From positions 1,054,001 to 1,118,000 of the forward strand of contig JAHQIY010000003.1 of assembly GCA_019054805.1 (NCBI GenBank): a stretch of 64,000 bases of DNA. The letters are read 5' to 3'. This document shows, in pieces, positions 33,272-44,118 of this stretch. Each line of letters opens with the position of its first letter. Position 1 is the first letter of the stretch. The notes under the pieces are model-generated. The model was not told the origin of the DNA, searched no databases, and saw only the letters and a program-made list of their open reading frames with translations. Source of the stretch: Brachionus manjavacas (lineage: Eukaryota; Rotifera; Eurotatoria; Ploima; Brachionidae). The translations under genes and the position numbers were made by a program.

Positions 33272-33312
33272 TTAAGGTTGTGGAAAAAAAAATTTTTTCA
33301 AATTAAAATTTC

Positions 33313-33318
33313 TTTATT
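33313..33318 (-). promoter_or_regulatory. Likely poly(A) signal of the receptor gene
   Basis: AATAAA on the minus strand 22 bases after the stop codon of the 7TM gene, only about 40 bases upstream of the X-box. Confidence 0.55.
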
Positions 33319-33339
33319 AACAAAAATTGAACTCAGAAA

Positions 33340-34278
33340 TTATTTTCGAAATTTCATGCCCGGACTAAAGAATAGTGACAAAATAGGCACAAATGTTTGA
33401 AATGCAATGAAGAGCGCGCGTAACACTGGTCTTAATTCAGCAAATAGAGCATCATAATTAATGTATTCCAAATGACCTTTTGAATACTTAAAATCATGAT
33501 AGCTGGTCATGACCATCATAATGTTGACCATTATTGACAAAATAGAACTTAATAAATTGAATAAATTCATGAGAACAAGCTGCTTGGCCAGCTTTAGCTC
33601 TGAGCATGAAGATTGTTGCTGTCTGGTCTGTTTGTTCAAATTATTCTTATTGAAATAGACTTTCTGAATTATTCTCATATAGATGAAGAGTACTAGACCG
33701 ATTGGTATCAGGTTGCATACAATAGCGGTCACCACTTGGTTGGCGATTATTAGTGAGAGTCTTTTGGCAAAGCCTGGAATGCAAAAAAATCTGGAATATG
33801 TTGTTTTAAGAGACATTTTAACAACTAAAGTAAACAGTCCTGCCATTAACCAAGTGACGCCTATCGGCACTATTAGATAAGATAATTTTGAGTTGATTTT
33901 TTTGTGAAAGTTTAGCCAGGAAACCGCAGAGTAGCGGTAAATGGCAAGTAAAAGAATGGAATAGGTGCGCAAAAATGCCAAAAGACGCCAAACTATTTCG
34001 CTCAATGTGCACACACCTGCTTCGAGTTGGTCCTCATCTTCCATTGTGACAATCCGGCTGAAAAAAAAGAACACAAAATGGAGTATGTAGACGAAAGAAA
34101 TGAAGTTCACATGGTGCATGTAAATGTAGGATCTTTTTTGGAGTTTTTTATTGAAAAATGCGATTAGGCCGTAGAGGATGTGAATGAATAAAGAGAGAAA
34201 ACGGACCGTCACGTCCAAATAAAAAGTCTTGCTTTCTTCATTGTCATGATGCTGATTTGAATTGTTTGAAAAATTCAT
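33340..34278 (-). CDS. Rhodopsin-like G-protein-coupled receptor (intronless)
   Basis: 312 residues with seven hydrophobic segments at roughly 22-43, 53-75, 93-113, 132-153, 176-201, 232-256 and 285-305. N-glycosylation sequons lie near the N-terminus (N2, N5). Cys90 before TM3 and Cys166 in the second extracellular loop form the disulfide pair typical of class A receptors. The DRY motif at the end of TM3 is YRY (114-116) and TM7 lacks NPxxY, ending VPILSLFFSPGMKFRK, so it belongs to a divergent, probably lineage-specific set; the ligand cannot be predicted. ATG at 34278 is the first in frame. A single exon suits peptide- or orphan-receptor expansions in small invertebrates. It is on the same strand as WDR19, which starts 163 bp further on. 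Confidence 0.8.
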   Translation of the reverse strand: MNFSNNSNQHHDNEESKTFYLDVTVRFLSLFIHILYGLIAFFNKKLQKRSYIYMHHVNFISFVYILHFVFFFFSRIVTMEDEDQLEAGVCTLSEIVWRLLAFLRTYSILLLAIYRYSAVSWLNFHKKINSKLSYLIVPIGVTWLMAGLFTLVVKMSLKTTYSRFFCIPGFAKRLSLIIANQVVTAIVCNLIPIGLVLFIYMRIIQKVYFNKNNLNKQTRQQQSSCSELKLAKQLVLMNLFNLLSSILSIMVNIMMVMTSYHDFKYSKGHLEYINYDALFAELRPVLRALFIAFQTFVPILSLFFSPGMKFRK

Positions 34279-34589
34279 TTTGGTTTTAAAAACTTGTCAA
34301 AACTGTAACATGTTTTTAATTTGATTTTGCTGCGGGGTTTTCTTATAAATTTATCTTCAATAAAGATAATAATTAATTCAAAAAAATTTTTTTTAAATTA
34401 AGGCAAATTCTTCGGTATTCAAAAAGGCAATAAGACAATAATAGCAGAAATGGTATGATGTTATAATGGATAATCTATGAGTCAGACTTTTTAGTAATAA
34501 ATAATAAGCGTCCTTCCTCTATTTTTTTAGTTTCTTCCTCATTTATTGATAAAATCACCGATTTTGATGTCCTAAATGGTCAGGATATA
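34279..34589. other. Upstream region of the receptor gene
   Basis: No motif that I can name; AT-rich. Confidence 0.4.
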
Positions 34590-34690
34590 ACTATTGACCA
34601 GACTTCAAGTAAAGTCAATGACTTAAATATTTTTTTTTCAAAGTCAAGTCATAACTTAGACTTAAATTTTTGTGACTTATGACAAGTCTG
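34590..34690. repeat. AAGTC/GACTT-rich hAT-like end
   Basis: GACTTCAAGTAAAGTCAATG then ACTT, AAGTCAAGTC and GTGACTTATGACAAGTC resemble the subterminal repeats next to the hAT fragment at 24.3 kb. Confidence 0.45.
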
Positions 34691-34739
34691 CTATTGACCA
34701 TTTTCCAATCGAAGCCATTCATGGGCAATTTGAAAAATT

Positions 34740-35460
34740 ATTCAAATTTGAAAAATGTTTTTTCAACTTTGGGCCAATTTGGATTTAACAATTTTCTCAA
34801 TTATTTCAATTATTCAACTATTGCAAATGAACAACTTTCTTCAACTTTTCAAATATTCTTTTTTTAAAACTAATTTAACTATTCAATTTTTCTTTTATTC
34901 CATCTTAAAACTTTATTAATACAAAAAATATATAATGAAACGCATGAAAAAGATAAAATAAATAGCGGATTATGATTCAGAGCATTTTTTGATTTTAGAA
35001 ACAATCAAAATAACCCAGTATACTAACATAAATGCGTTTTTTCTTAATTAATGCTTTATAATAATTAATTGTTCAGTGATTGATTTTAAAAAATGTATAA
35101 ACACTCAGTAAAACATTTTACAAAAAATCACTTTATTTTCTTTTTTATTTGTTTATTTCAAATGAAAAAAGATGCCTAAGTTTGGAAAAGAATACAGCTA
35201 TTAATAAATAAAATTTATTTTAAAATTTTAAAATTAATTATTGATTTCAAAGAAGCGAAACGGGAACAGTTGAACTATTAATAAGAATTGGAAAATTGAT
35301 AAGTTGAATAAAAGAATAATTGAAAAAGTTGAATTACTGTAATAGTTGAATAATTGAAATAATTGAAGGGGTTTTTACATTGATAAAAACTGAAAAAGTT
35401 GAAAAAGTTAAAGAAAGAAATTCAATTATTTGAATAATTGAATATTAACAGTAAATTGCC
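34740..35460. repeat. Fold-back region built of TTCAATTATT units
   Basis: TCAATTATTTCAATTATTCA then ACTATT at about 34797-34822 is exactly inverted at about 35340-35365. Both arms also contain GGGCAATTT and TTTTTCAAC blocks in opposite order. A simple-sequence origin is possible. Confidence 0.5.
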
Positions 35461-36129
35461 CATTAGTCATCGAAGCATCTATTTCTATAAAAAACAAATC
35501 AGCAGCAAAAAAGTTTAACTATTAAAAATCATACTGACAATTATTAAGTCAGATTTTAAATGATTTTTAATTTTAAATGATAATTTTAACTCACAATAGA
35601 TGAGCTAAATGATAAAATTACAGAAGAAATCATGCCTGCTTCACATTAATAGATTCCTTATTTATTGCAGAAAATCAAGAAAACCAGCCTTCCTGCTAAC
35701 ATTGTTAGTAAGAAACTTCCAGAGAACTCGCTGTCAAAAACTCAAGCAAACATTTAATCACTTTAATCTGGAATCCTTTCTTATCCTAGTGGTAAGGGTA
35801 AGGGTTTGAATGAAAGTGGTAACAGTTTGTTTTAAATTTTTATTATGTTCTAATTGGAAAACGGCCGTTCTATGACCGATGTACAAGTGTAAATAGTTAA
35901 AGTGTAGAAAAGCGTGTGTAAATAATTTGTAGGAAATGACATAGTAAAAGAGTTTCATTATGACTTTATGAAAAAAATGGTAAGCTTAAGTTAAGCGTCA
36001 TGGTTTTGTAAATGAGTTGTACATGGATGTAAATAGTGTTTATACTGTAAATAAATGTTTTAGTGATTTAAGATAAATTCAAGTTTGAAATTTGAATTTT
36101 TGTAAAAATGTGAATGTGTAAATAAACTT
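35461..36129. other. Spacer, nothing firm
   Basis: Plus-strand frames near 35609-35809 are not recognisable. Between 35900 and 36130 the unit TGTAAATA recurs irregularly. Confidence 0.4.
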
Positions 36130-36405
36130 TTGTGTTCTAATTCTATTGTGAAGGCAAACCTAAGTTTGCGCTTGTGGTTGCTACACCACAAGTGGATGAT
36201 GGGGAGGCGCTCATTTCCTTTTCTGCTGCCTTTTGTAGCTACGGCTCCGATCTGACACAGAGCTTAATGCACTGAGTTGATCACCTACACCGCAATTATT
36301 GCCCAGTCGAAATCGGTCCCCGTTTTTTCAATTGTTTAGACTGCAGAGATATTTTGAAGATTTTTTCACCCTTAACGTATTTTGAACCCTCGAAACACTG
36401 GCAAA
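36130..36405 (-). mobile_element. tRNA-derived SINE, second copy
   Basis: On the minus strand it has a B-box-like GTTTCGAGGGTTC, then GAAAAAATCTTCAAAATATC, CTCTGCA, GATTTCGACTGGG, GTGTCAGATCGGAGCCGTAG and ATGAGCGCCTCCC, in the same order as the copy at 8.75-9.04 kb. The A-box end is missing or diverged. Confidence 0.8.
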
Positions 36406-36462
36406 CATCATATAATTTTTTCTTTTTGACTCAAAAAATTGAAGTAATTTTTAGAAAAAAAA

Positions 36463-37625
36463 GACTTTGTTCCCTATTTTTTTGATTTTTCCAAAGCTTT
36501 TGATAAGGTTTGGCATGAAGATTTACTTTTTAAATTGATTAAAATGAATCCACCTTATTACTTGACTAACTGGATTAGATCCTTTTTAGATAGTAGGACA
36601 TTTAAGGTAAATGTGAATGACCAATTGAGCGACGAATATCAAATAACTGCAGGTGTTCCTCAAGGCTCATTAATTAGTCCTCTTTTATTTAGTATATATA
36701 TTAATGACATCCCAAAAAAAAACAAAACAAATAATGAATACTCTCTGCTTTTCGCAGATGATCTAGTTACATTCTTCATTTATAACAAGAAAGGGAACCT
36801 AGAAAATAAGATTAATAAATACACCAACGAACTAGAACAATGTCTTATTAAATGGAAAATGAAGATATCAGTTGAAAAGTCATGTTCAATAGTCTTTTTT
36901 AGGTACAAAAAAGAGGGTGATAATCTAAACTTAAAAATCTATGGAAACAGAATAGTGAGCCAAAAAGAAATCAAGATTCTTGGTATTAAATTTGATTCTA
37001 AGTTAAATTTTAATTTACTTTTAGACGAAATTAAAGAACGCTGCAATAAAAAGCTAAACAAAAAAATGGGGTCTTACTCACAACACACTAGGAAATTTAT
37101 AATAATCTTTAGTCGGATTTAGATTATTCTTTTTTTGCTTGAATTCATTTTTAGAAAATAATATCAAATAACTACAAGCAATTCAAAATACAACAGTCAG
37201 ATCTATCCTTAAGTTAAAATATGATGCTCCCTCCAACATGGTGCATCATGAGGCTTTCAATAAACTTAAATTACTAAAAGTCTCGAATCGAATTTTTGAA
37301 TTGAATGAGAAAAATGTTGGGACAAGAATGAATCATTCTATTCCATTGATTGTCACAGACTAGTGGAGGAATAAAAAGAAGGTTTCGAATCAATATAAAT
37401 TGAATAACAAATTAGATTGTGTAATTCCTACCTTGCTATTACCTCTTTTTGTCCTGAAGCTTCAACTATGTAAACATGTGTGTGTCACATGTAACACTCT
37501 ATTTTAATATTGTCTTTTTAAATTTCTTTACATTTATTTTAGCTTGTTTTACTTAATGTTGATTTTTTATTTTATAATTTTTTCTGAAGGAGCTCGAGTT
37601 CCGTACAGAAAACAATTAAATAAAT
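36463..37625 (+). mobile_element. LINE with FADD reverse transcriptase and conserved 3' motif
   Basis: A long frame (195 codons from 36535, extended upstream to FDFSKAFDKVWHEDLLFKLI) contains GVPQGSLISPLLFSIYINDI, catalytic EYSLLFADDLVTFF and ILGIKFDSKLNF. After a shift the C-terminal helices follow (LQAIQNTTVRSILKLKY, HHEAFNKLKLLKVSNRIFEL). It ends at 37587-37625 with CTGAAGGAGCTCGAGTTCCG then TACAG and an A/T tail, showing that this motif is the 3' end of the family. It is 5' truncated next to a SINE. Confidence 0.85.
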
Positions 37626-37659
37626 AATTTTAAAATTACTCATATACTCAATTTAAAAA

Positions 37660-37830
37660 TCTTGAGTCAGACAATAAGCATTGAGACGAATATCCGACTC
37701 TATCGTGTAATTGCTTCCTTACAATTTCTTTTTTTTTCACTCGAACTATCAAATATTTCTAACCTCTAGCTATTTGAAAACATTTTTTTTTATTTGCTTA
37801 TCTGTTCCGAGCTAATGCGCCTTCAGAATA
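37660..37830 (-). mobile_element. LINE 3' terminus, inverted copy
   Basis: The minus strand reads ATTCTGAAGGCGCATTAGCT then CGGAACAG and an A/T tail. Beside it a block AGCTAGAGGTTAGAAATATT ... GCAATTACAC has a second copy at about 41008-41090 on the plus strand. Confidence 0.6.
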
Positions 37831-38201
37831 AAAATAAAATTCAAAATTTCAAAAAAACCAGATAGAATTATAAAAAAAATTAAATTAATTTTAGACAAAA
37901 ATAAATGAGAAAAAATTGTTTTTAATCTTTTTTATATTTTATTCAAACTTTTTTACACTTTTATTTTTCCTTTTAATTTTATCTTTTTTTTATTGACATT
38001 TTATTCTATTTTTAGGTTATTCACAATATTGTGAGTTTTTATTAGAATTCCAGAGACTTTTAAACGATCTAAAGTTTAATAATATTCTTTTTGAAGTAAA
38101 ATGATGAAAAGAAGATGCTGAGCTGTCCTAATAAATTTTAAAAAATAATTTTAATACATTTTTGACAAAACTTGAGCCCAAATGAATACAAAAATACAGT
38201 G
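37831..38201. other. AT-rich spacer, nothing recognised
   Basis: No frame or paired repeat. Confidence 0.5.
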
Positions 38202-38690
38202 GTGTTCCGGATTTAGTAATTTACGATAATTTACCTAGAAAATAGTAAATTTACCGAATTTTACGTAAAATATTGTTTATCCTTCAATTTTTATTTTAAA
38301 AATTATGTAAAAAAAAATTTCCCATAACTTACGTAAATAATAGTTAAAATAGTAAAAAATGGTTAATTAAAATTTTAAATTTAATTGAAAAAAATTTTTA
38401 ATTTACATTTCTTTACGTAAAAATCTTAAATAGTTTTAATGCTTTTTAATTGTTTGAACAACCTCCTTGATGATCTAGATTTTAATTTAAATTAGTTATA
38501 TTTTATTTTATATTTTCAATTTTAACCTTTTTTAAATGTTTAGTGTAATTTTGACATTTTACCATTTTTTACTATTTTTTGCTATTAAATTGATTACATT
38601 TTACCAAAATTTACGTAAATTATGGTAGATTTTTTTTTACATAACTTCAAAATAAAAATTAAAGGATAAAAAAATTAATTTTTTTTCAAA
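38202..38690 (+). mobile_element. Mariner-type MITE, uninterrupted copy
   Basis: Starts TACAGTGGTGTTCCGGATTT. It contains TTTACGTAAA-type palindromes and an A/T-rich middle with TTTTAATTGTTTGAACAACC, and ends near GATTACATTTTACCAAAATT, TACGTAAATTATGG. It aligns with 30191-30530 plus 31790-31880, with no LINE in between. No coding. Confidence 0.7.
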
Positions 38691-39147
38691 AAGAGCCAAA
38701 TTATTTCAATTTTTTGGAATTTAGTAATTATGACATCGTATTTGGTCTCTTAGTCTTCTTCGTCCAAGATTTGTTTTTTGGTTAAAATATCAAAAGCGTG
38801 TAGTCCCATTTTTTATGAATGTATCTGAAATCTTTATATGAAACAATGTTAAATTTTTTCATGTCATAAAATCGAAATAATTTTACATCTAAAAGAATTA
38901 CAATTTGTTCCTTTTTGTCATATTTTCATGTCATAATTTCGAATAGTCACAAAATAGGATATCATAAAATAGAGAACACACTGTAAATGTAAAAGTTCCT
39001 GAGAATAAATTCAAACAAGGAAAAGAATAATCTAAAATTGATCCTAAAGATAAAAATTTGGGAAGAATTCCCAGTCTTTTGGGTTTTAACCACATTTCTT
39101 ATTTGAAAATATTCTCTCTTTTATAGTTTTTATTTATTTATTTATTT
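38691..39147. other. Spacer, nothing recognised
   Basis: AT-rich; GTCATATTTTCATGTCATAA-like simple repetition near 38920. Confidence 0.4.
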
Positions 39148-39175
39148 GTAAGTCTGGACCGAGCTAAGGCTTATG
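39148..39175 (-). repeat. LINE 3' motif cut by a transposon insertion, left part
   Basis: In inverse orientation, an AAATAAATAAATAAA tail and AGTCTGGACCGAGCTAAGGC. The remainder of the motif continues at 40893. Confidence 0.55.
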
Positions 39176-39283
39176 CTAAAATACGGACCACCTGTTTTTT
39201 TACTAAAACACGGACCGCTGTCGGATGGTATTAGGAATAATCCAAAAACTTTCGACCACCGACCATTTTGTAGAATATTCGAT

Positions 39284-39955
39284 TACAGTACTGATTTGTT
39301 CCAGTGGTTTTACCAAAATTTACGCGAATTTACCAAAATTTTAGTAAATTTATGGGAATTCCGGTAATTTTCGATTCGGAATTTCAGTTGCACCAAGACA
39401 ATGATCCTAAACACAGTAGTTGATTATGCAGATCATTTTTGGATATAAACAAACTAACTGGGTAAAATAATAAGTATATATAAAATGTAAAAACTAATTA
39501 ATTAATTAAATTTAAGATTAAATCAGCCCCGAACTCGCCAGATTTAAACCCTATTGAAATGCTGTGGAATGAAATGAAGGAATTTGCAAGAAAAAAAATG
39601 GTGTTTACCATAGCTGATGCAGCATTGGCTATAAGAGAATTTGAAAAATCACTAACAGTTGAAAAATGTAGTAAATATATAAATCATCTGAAAAAGATTG
39701 AAATTTAAATTAAAGTTTTTGGCTTTTTAAAATATTAATTTTGATAAATTAGGTAATTGAAATTGTAATTGAGAAAAATGGCGACTGGTCAAATCACTAA
39801 AATATATGTATCTAATAATTTCAATATTAAAAAAACTTAATTTAAATTTTTCTTTTTTTTAACTTTTTTTTCCCTTTTTTTTACTATTTTTCACTAAAAT
39901 CAATAAAAATTTACGAAAATTTGCGTAAAAAAACTGTAAATTCTACGCCAGAGTT
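39284..39955 (+). mobile_element. Tc1/mariner-like transposon remnant
   Basis: Left end TACAGTACTGATTTGTTCCA with TTTACG-rich subterminal sequence, right end TTTACGAAAATTTGCGTAAA. Between them lies the C-terminal part of a Tc1-type transposase at 39389-39707: QLHQDNDPKHSS (second catalytic Asp), then SPDLNPIEMLWNEMKEF (catalytic Glu) and a terminal helix ending NHLKKIEI. Between the two catalytic blocks 60-odd bases beginning GTAAAATAAT and ending TTTAAG look like an intron. One stop follows KHSS. The N-terminal half is gone. Confidence 0.7.
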
Positions 39956-40408
39956 GTTTAAAAGTCTCAAAAAAAGTTCAAGTCAAAAATTAATTTAATT
40001 AAAAAAATCAGGACTTAAAAAAAAATTTAATTTAAAAAAATCATATTTATTATTTAATAAGTTTAATGTGTCCTGACGGTTCAAAATTTACGCATTTAAA
40101 TTTAATTTAAAATAAATTTAGGCTTTGTTCAAGACTAATTCAACAAAAAAATCTTCAGGATTTGGGTAAAAACGCATGCATTTTCAACCAGTTAAATCTA
40201 AATTTGCATGGATTTAGTAAAATCGAATGCATGCAAAACCACAAATGAGTATCACTCATTTTAAATCTCTCTCATCTTTTAACTCAAACACATTTATACT
40301 TTTTCACAACGCGGCCTATTGAGTGAAGCAGTAAGCATAAGCTTTTGAAAAAAAAAAGTCTTGACTTGGACTTGACTTGAGACTTGTGACTTTTAAACAA
40401 CTTTGTTC
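39954..40408. mobile_element. hAT-like MITE
   Basis: The ends AGAGTTGTTTAAAAGTCTCA and the inverse TTGTGACTTTTAAACAACTTT are inverted copies with AAGTC subterminal repeats. No coding; 455 bp. Confidence 0.6.
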
Positions 40409-40892
40409 TACGCAAAAGTATCAGTTGGATCATAAGACCTAGTTCTTGTTATTATATCATATTAAAGAGAATAGCCTCAGCATTATTACAGAAAAGAAAA
40501 TTATCTACTAGCTTTTTTTTTAAAGGCTCATAGCTGAAAAACTAAAAAAATAGCAAAAAATGTATTTTTTTGGTACAATTCTTTAATTTTAAAAATTAAA
40601 AACTTTATTGCATACCGTTTTTTAGTAAATAAAAATCTCTACATTGTTGAGCTCTCGGTCAAAATTTGTGATATTTTTTTGAATTAAGGAACCATGTCTT
40701 GGAATGGAATTGTTTCTAAATAAAATTTAAATAGTGCTTTTTGTTGTCTTAAAATAATTAAATAAAAATTGCCTAAGTTAGAGCAAAATTATTATAATCA
40801 AAATCAAATTTTTTCAAATTCTCTACAAAATGGTCGGTGGTCGGAAGTTTTTGGATTATTCCTAATACCATCCGACCGCGGTACGTGTTTTA

Positions 40893-40925
40893 GCACAAGC
40901 CCGAGCTATTGCTCCTTCAGAATAA
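40893..40925 (-). repeat. LINE 3' motif, right part beside composite element
   Basis: The inverse orientation reads ATTCTGAAGGAGCAATAGCT then CGGGC, adjoining the right end of the composite element. Confidence 0.6.
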
Positions 40926-41007
40926 AAACATATAAGATTATATAAAAAAAAAATTTAAAAAAAAGGGATTAAATGATGAAAAAAAAAATTAAAAACGGAA
41001 AGTTATA

Positions 41008-41090
41008 AAAGCTATAGGTTAGACATGTTTAAATATTTGCTAGTTCAGGAAAGAAAGAGGAAATTGTTAGGTAGCAATTACACAATGCAG
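41008..41090 (+). repeat. Dispersed repeat block, second copy
   Basis: AGCTATAGGTTAGACATGTT, TTGCTAGTTCAGG, GAGGAAATTGTTAGGTAGCA, ATTACAC: the counterpart of the block near 37695-37785. Confidence 0.55.
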
Positions 41091-41637
41091 TTCATTAAAC
41101 AGATAATTTATTTAATTTTTAAATGGTGTTAATTTACAAAAAAACGATGAATTTACGTAAATTAACGTGAAACACAAAAGGGCCACAAAAAGCTCATTTG
41201 TTACCTTTTTTAAATTGAATTTTCTAAACAAATTTGATAAAAAAATTTTTTCCCTTTTCAAATCATCAAAAATAAATTTACCAAATTTTATGTAAAATTA
41301 CGTAAAAAATTATTTTTTAAGAAAAATGTAATAAAAAAAAAAAAACAGTAATTTTTTTTGTTTTATTAATTTCATTTGCAATATTAATAATGTTAAAAAA
41401 AAATTCAATTTTTATATATTTTATTTGTAGAAGACCTTTCTGTCTTTAGAGAGTTTGTAGCCTTATTCCACGCATTATTAAAAGTTATTGCTTTCGGAAG
41501 ATATTTCATTAAATTAATACTATATGATTATTTGATAAAGGTAAATACTATATGATTGAACAGTAATTAATGAATGCTATAATGTTGAATCAATGACATG
41601 AATAGACAATGAGATCAAACTTTTAAAAAATCATTTT
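41091..41637. other. Spacer with TTTACGTAA-type sequence
   Basis: Around 41140-41310 AATTTACGTAAATTAACG and AAAATTACGTAAAAAA recur, probably another decayed MITE of the ACAGT family. No genes. Confidence 0.4.
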
Positions 41638-41970
41638 CCTTTCTGTACTTTCTGTACTTTTTCAGAATATTATTTTATTTGGCCCTGTTACTTTTTTTGC
41701 TTTTTCTAATTAATTTATTTGGCCCTTTTCCTTTTTGTGCTATTTGTGATTAATAGTAATTTTAATCATTTTATTAAAACTTAAGCAGGGTCCGGGGGGA
41801 GCCCTGGTTTAGAGATTCGGGTATGCTGAAGGTAAGAAAAAAATTAGTTAAATATAAAAATTGTATTTAAAATATTATCATAAAATAATATATTTATTTA
41901 ATATATTAAAATATTATATTTATTTAAATTATTATCATTAAGGACAAAAAGTACAAAAAGTACAGAAAGG
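41638..41970. mobile_element. MITE with TCCTTTCTGTACTTT ends
   Basis: The left end CCTTTCTGTACTTTCTGTAC, TTTTTC and the right end GTACAAAAAGTACAGAAAGG are inverted copies about 28 bp long; ATTTT borders both sides and may be the target duplication. 333 bp, no coding. Confidence 0.6.
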
Positions 41971-43541
41971 ATTTTTACTTTTAAATATTTTCATTGTCTA
42001 TACCTCATCAATGAACAATAATATCAAAATGTGAAAATAAAAGAATAAGAAGAAATGATATTTAAAGTTTCGTCAGAAAAATGTAATTTCGAGGCTTCAA
42101 AAGAGAGTTGGCGTTCGTATTTGAATAAAGATAGATGTTATTATTATTTATTGATTTAAGCCTCATAGGTAAATTAAAAAAAATTGCTGTGATATTTTCC
42201 TTAAACTCATCTCAATTAGTTGAAAAAGTAGGCAGTCTGAGGAAAGCTGAATTAAAAAAAAGGTGATTAAATGATTGTCTTTTCTTTTTCTTTTTTTTCA
42301 CAATTTTTTTATTATTATTTTTTCTACTAAAAAAAAAAAAAACAATAAATATATTCCATTTAATACATATAAATTTTTTAAACAATAAAAAAGTAAAATT
42401 GATTTAAAAATCATCATCAAAAGGATAAAAAAAAAAATTGAAGAAAAGAAAAAAGTGATTCAAATTCATCGAAGTTCAATCATTAAAGTTTTTCTTACAA
42501 TAAATTGGGCTCATACTAAGAGGCAAATTTAAGTTCATGATCAAGATCACATGATCAAATTTTAATTGACTTGACTCTTAATAAAAATGAAAGATAGGCT
42601 TTTTAATTTTTTTAATAATCAAAAAAAAATATATTTCTCAACCTATTGATAAAATCGGTATAGAAATTTAAATGCACTAAATCATTTTCTCATAGTTTAT
42701 TTTGAAATTTTCTATTAAAAAAATTTTCTTGGTAAAGATCGATTTTGATCGATTTAAGATGCCATAATTACGTATTCGTTTTTTTAGCTCATTCACCATT
42801 AAGCTATGTGTAAATTTTTGAAATAATGTAATGCCAAAGAAATTGACATTTGCTTCTTAATTTAAATTATTTTCAGTTAGTTAGTTTTCAAGATTAGTGC
42901 ACGAGTGAAATTATTAAGAGCTCGATTAGATCTCACCCAAAAAATAAAGTATTACTAATTTAAAATCCAAATTCTAAATTAATCAAAAGCTTTAATATTT
43001 TCAATTAACCCTTCATCTATTTTGACTTTTCGTTAGTTTGTGAAAAAAAAATTAGAATTTTGATGGCGTTTTTTGGCATTCGATAACGCTCACGTTTTCC
43101 CGCCAAAAAACTACTTAACGCGCGTTAAACAGGTATTTTCAATTATGTAGGTATTAAAATTATTTTATTGCTTCAATATTATAAGCATTTTTGATACCTT
43201 CGATTTTACTTGATGCAAAATTAAATTATTTTAATTTTATATTTCTATATTAATTATCTATTTATTGCCTTTAAGGCTGAAAAATATTTTTAGCAATAAA
43301 AATAGTGAGTTATGCCGCTTTTAGGCATTGTTCTAAATGAAAATCTTATTCATATTACTTTTCCCAAAATTAATTTGAAGCAAATTTTATTTTCAAATAT
43401 TAAGGGATAAAAAAGAATTTTAAAATGAATAATTAAAATAAAAAAATTTAATAAAAATAATTGAAAAATTAAATAATAGATTATATTTAGTAGTTTGTAA
43501 ATTATTTTTTGTGTGTGCCGATATAGAGCTTTAGATTAATA
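41971..43541. other. AT-rich spacer, nothing recognised
   Basis: No domains, RNAs or paired repeats. A TTATTATTATTTATT stretch near 42136 could be a LINE tail. Confidence 0.45.
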
Positions 43542-44118
43542 CAGTACAATACAAAACTGAGTTAACGAAAACTTGCTCAATGTTTACATATTGTACAAGC
43601 ATATTATAAACTGTTTCGGAGCAAAACCAAAGCAGCACAAAAACAAAACAAAACATTAGAAGATAGTTTTGATTTGAGCATCAAAAAAGAAATTATTAAC
43701 ACGAGACTTTTAATTTTTTTTTTTGCATTTTGAAGTCTTTTTAAAATTTTTAAGTCTTAAAAAAAGTATGTATAACCCAAACTCTCGATGCCTATAACAT
43801 TCAGGTACTCTCATTTTAAAAAATGAAGTAAAAAAATTTATTTGAACTTTTCAATTTTTCAATGTAATTTTATAATTTTATTTGCATAAATTATTCGATG
43901 TTTATTTGTTAAACAGTAAAAAACAATCAAAACATCTAAAACTAGTTGAAAATCATTTCGAAACATGTTTTGAATCATTTTTTGAAGCGTGTTTTGAAAC
44001 ATATTTCAAAAAATGTTCATGTGTATGTTTTAAAATGTTTTGTATTCTGCTTCGTTTTGTGCATACTCCGATCAAGCAATGCTTAAACGGAGCGTTAACT
44101 TTGTTTTGGATTGTACTG
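43542..44118. mobile_element. pogo/Tigger-type MITE
   Basis: Both ends start CAGTACAAT(A/C)C, then AAAAC and AGTTAACG, in inverted orientation, each next to TA (43540-43541 and 44119-44120). The inner part contains imperfect repeats of TTTTGAAACATGTTTTGAA. The plus-strand open frame at 43882-44124 lies wholly inside the element and looks like a by-product of those repeats. Confidence 0.75.

Larger units (their letters stand above)
39172..40901. mobile_element. Composite terminal-inverted-repeat element
   Basis: Left end: TATGCTAAAATACGGACC (about 39172) and ACTAAAACACGGACCG, GTCGGATGGTATTAGGAATA, ATCCAAAAACTTTCGACCAC, CGACCATTTTGTAGA (to about 39280). Right end (40827-40901) is the inverse of the same blocks. 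Flanks CCGAGCTAAGGCT and CCGAGCTATTGCT look like a 13-bp duplicated target inside a LINE 3' motif. The interior holds a mariner relic and a hAT-like MITE. Family unknown. Confidence 0.6.

Noticed and set aside
33683-34012. Frames on both strands inside the receptor gene
   Set aside because: Shadows of the 7TM coding frame, which has membrane segments and the Cys pair.
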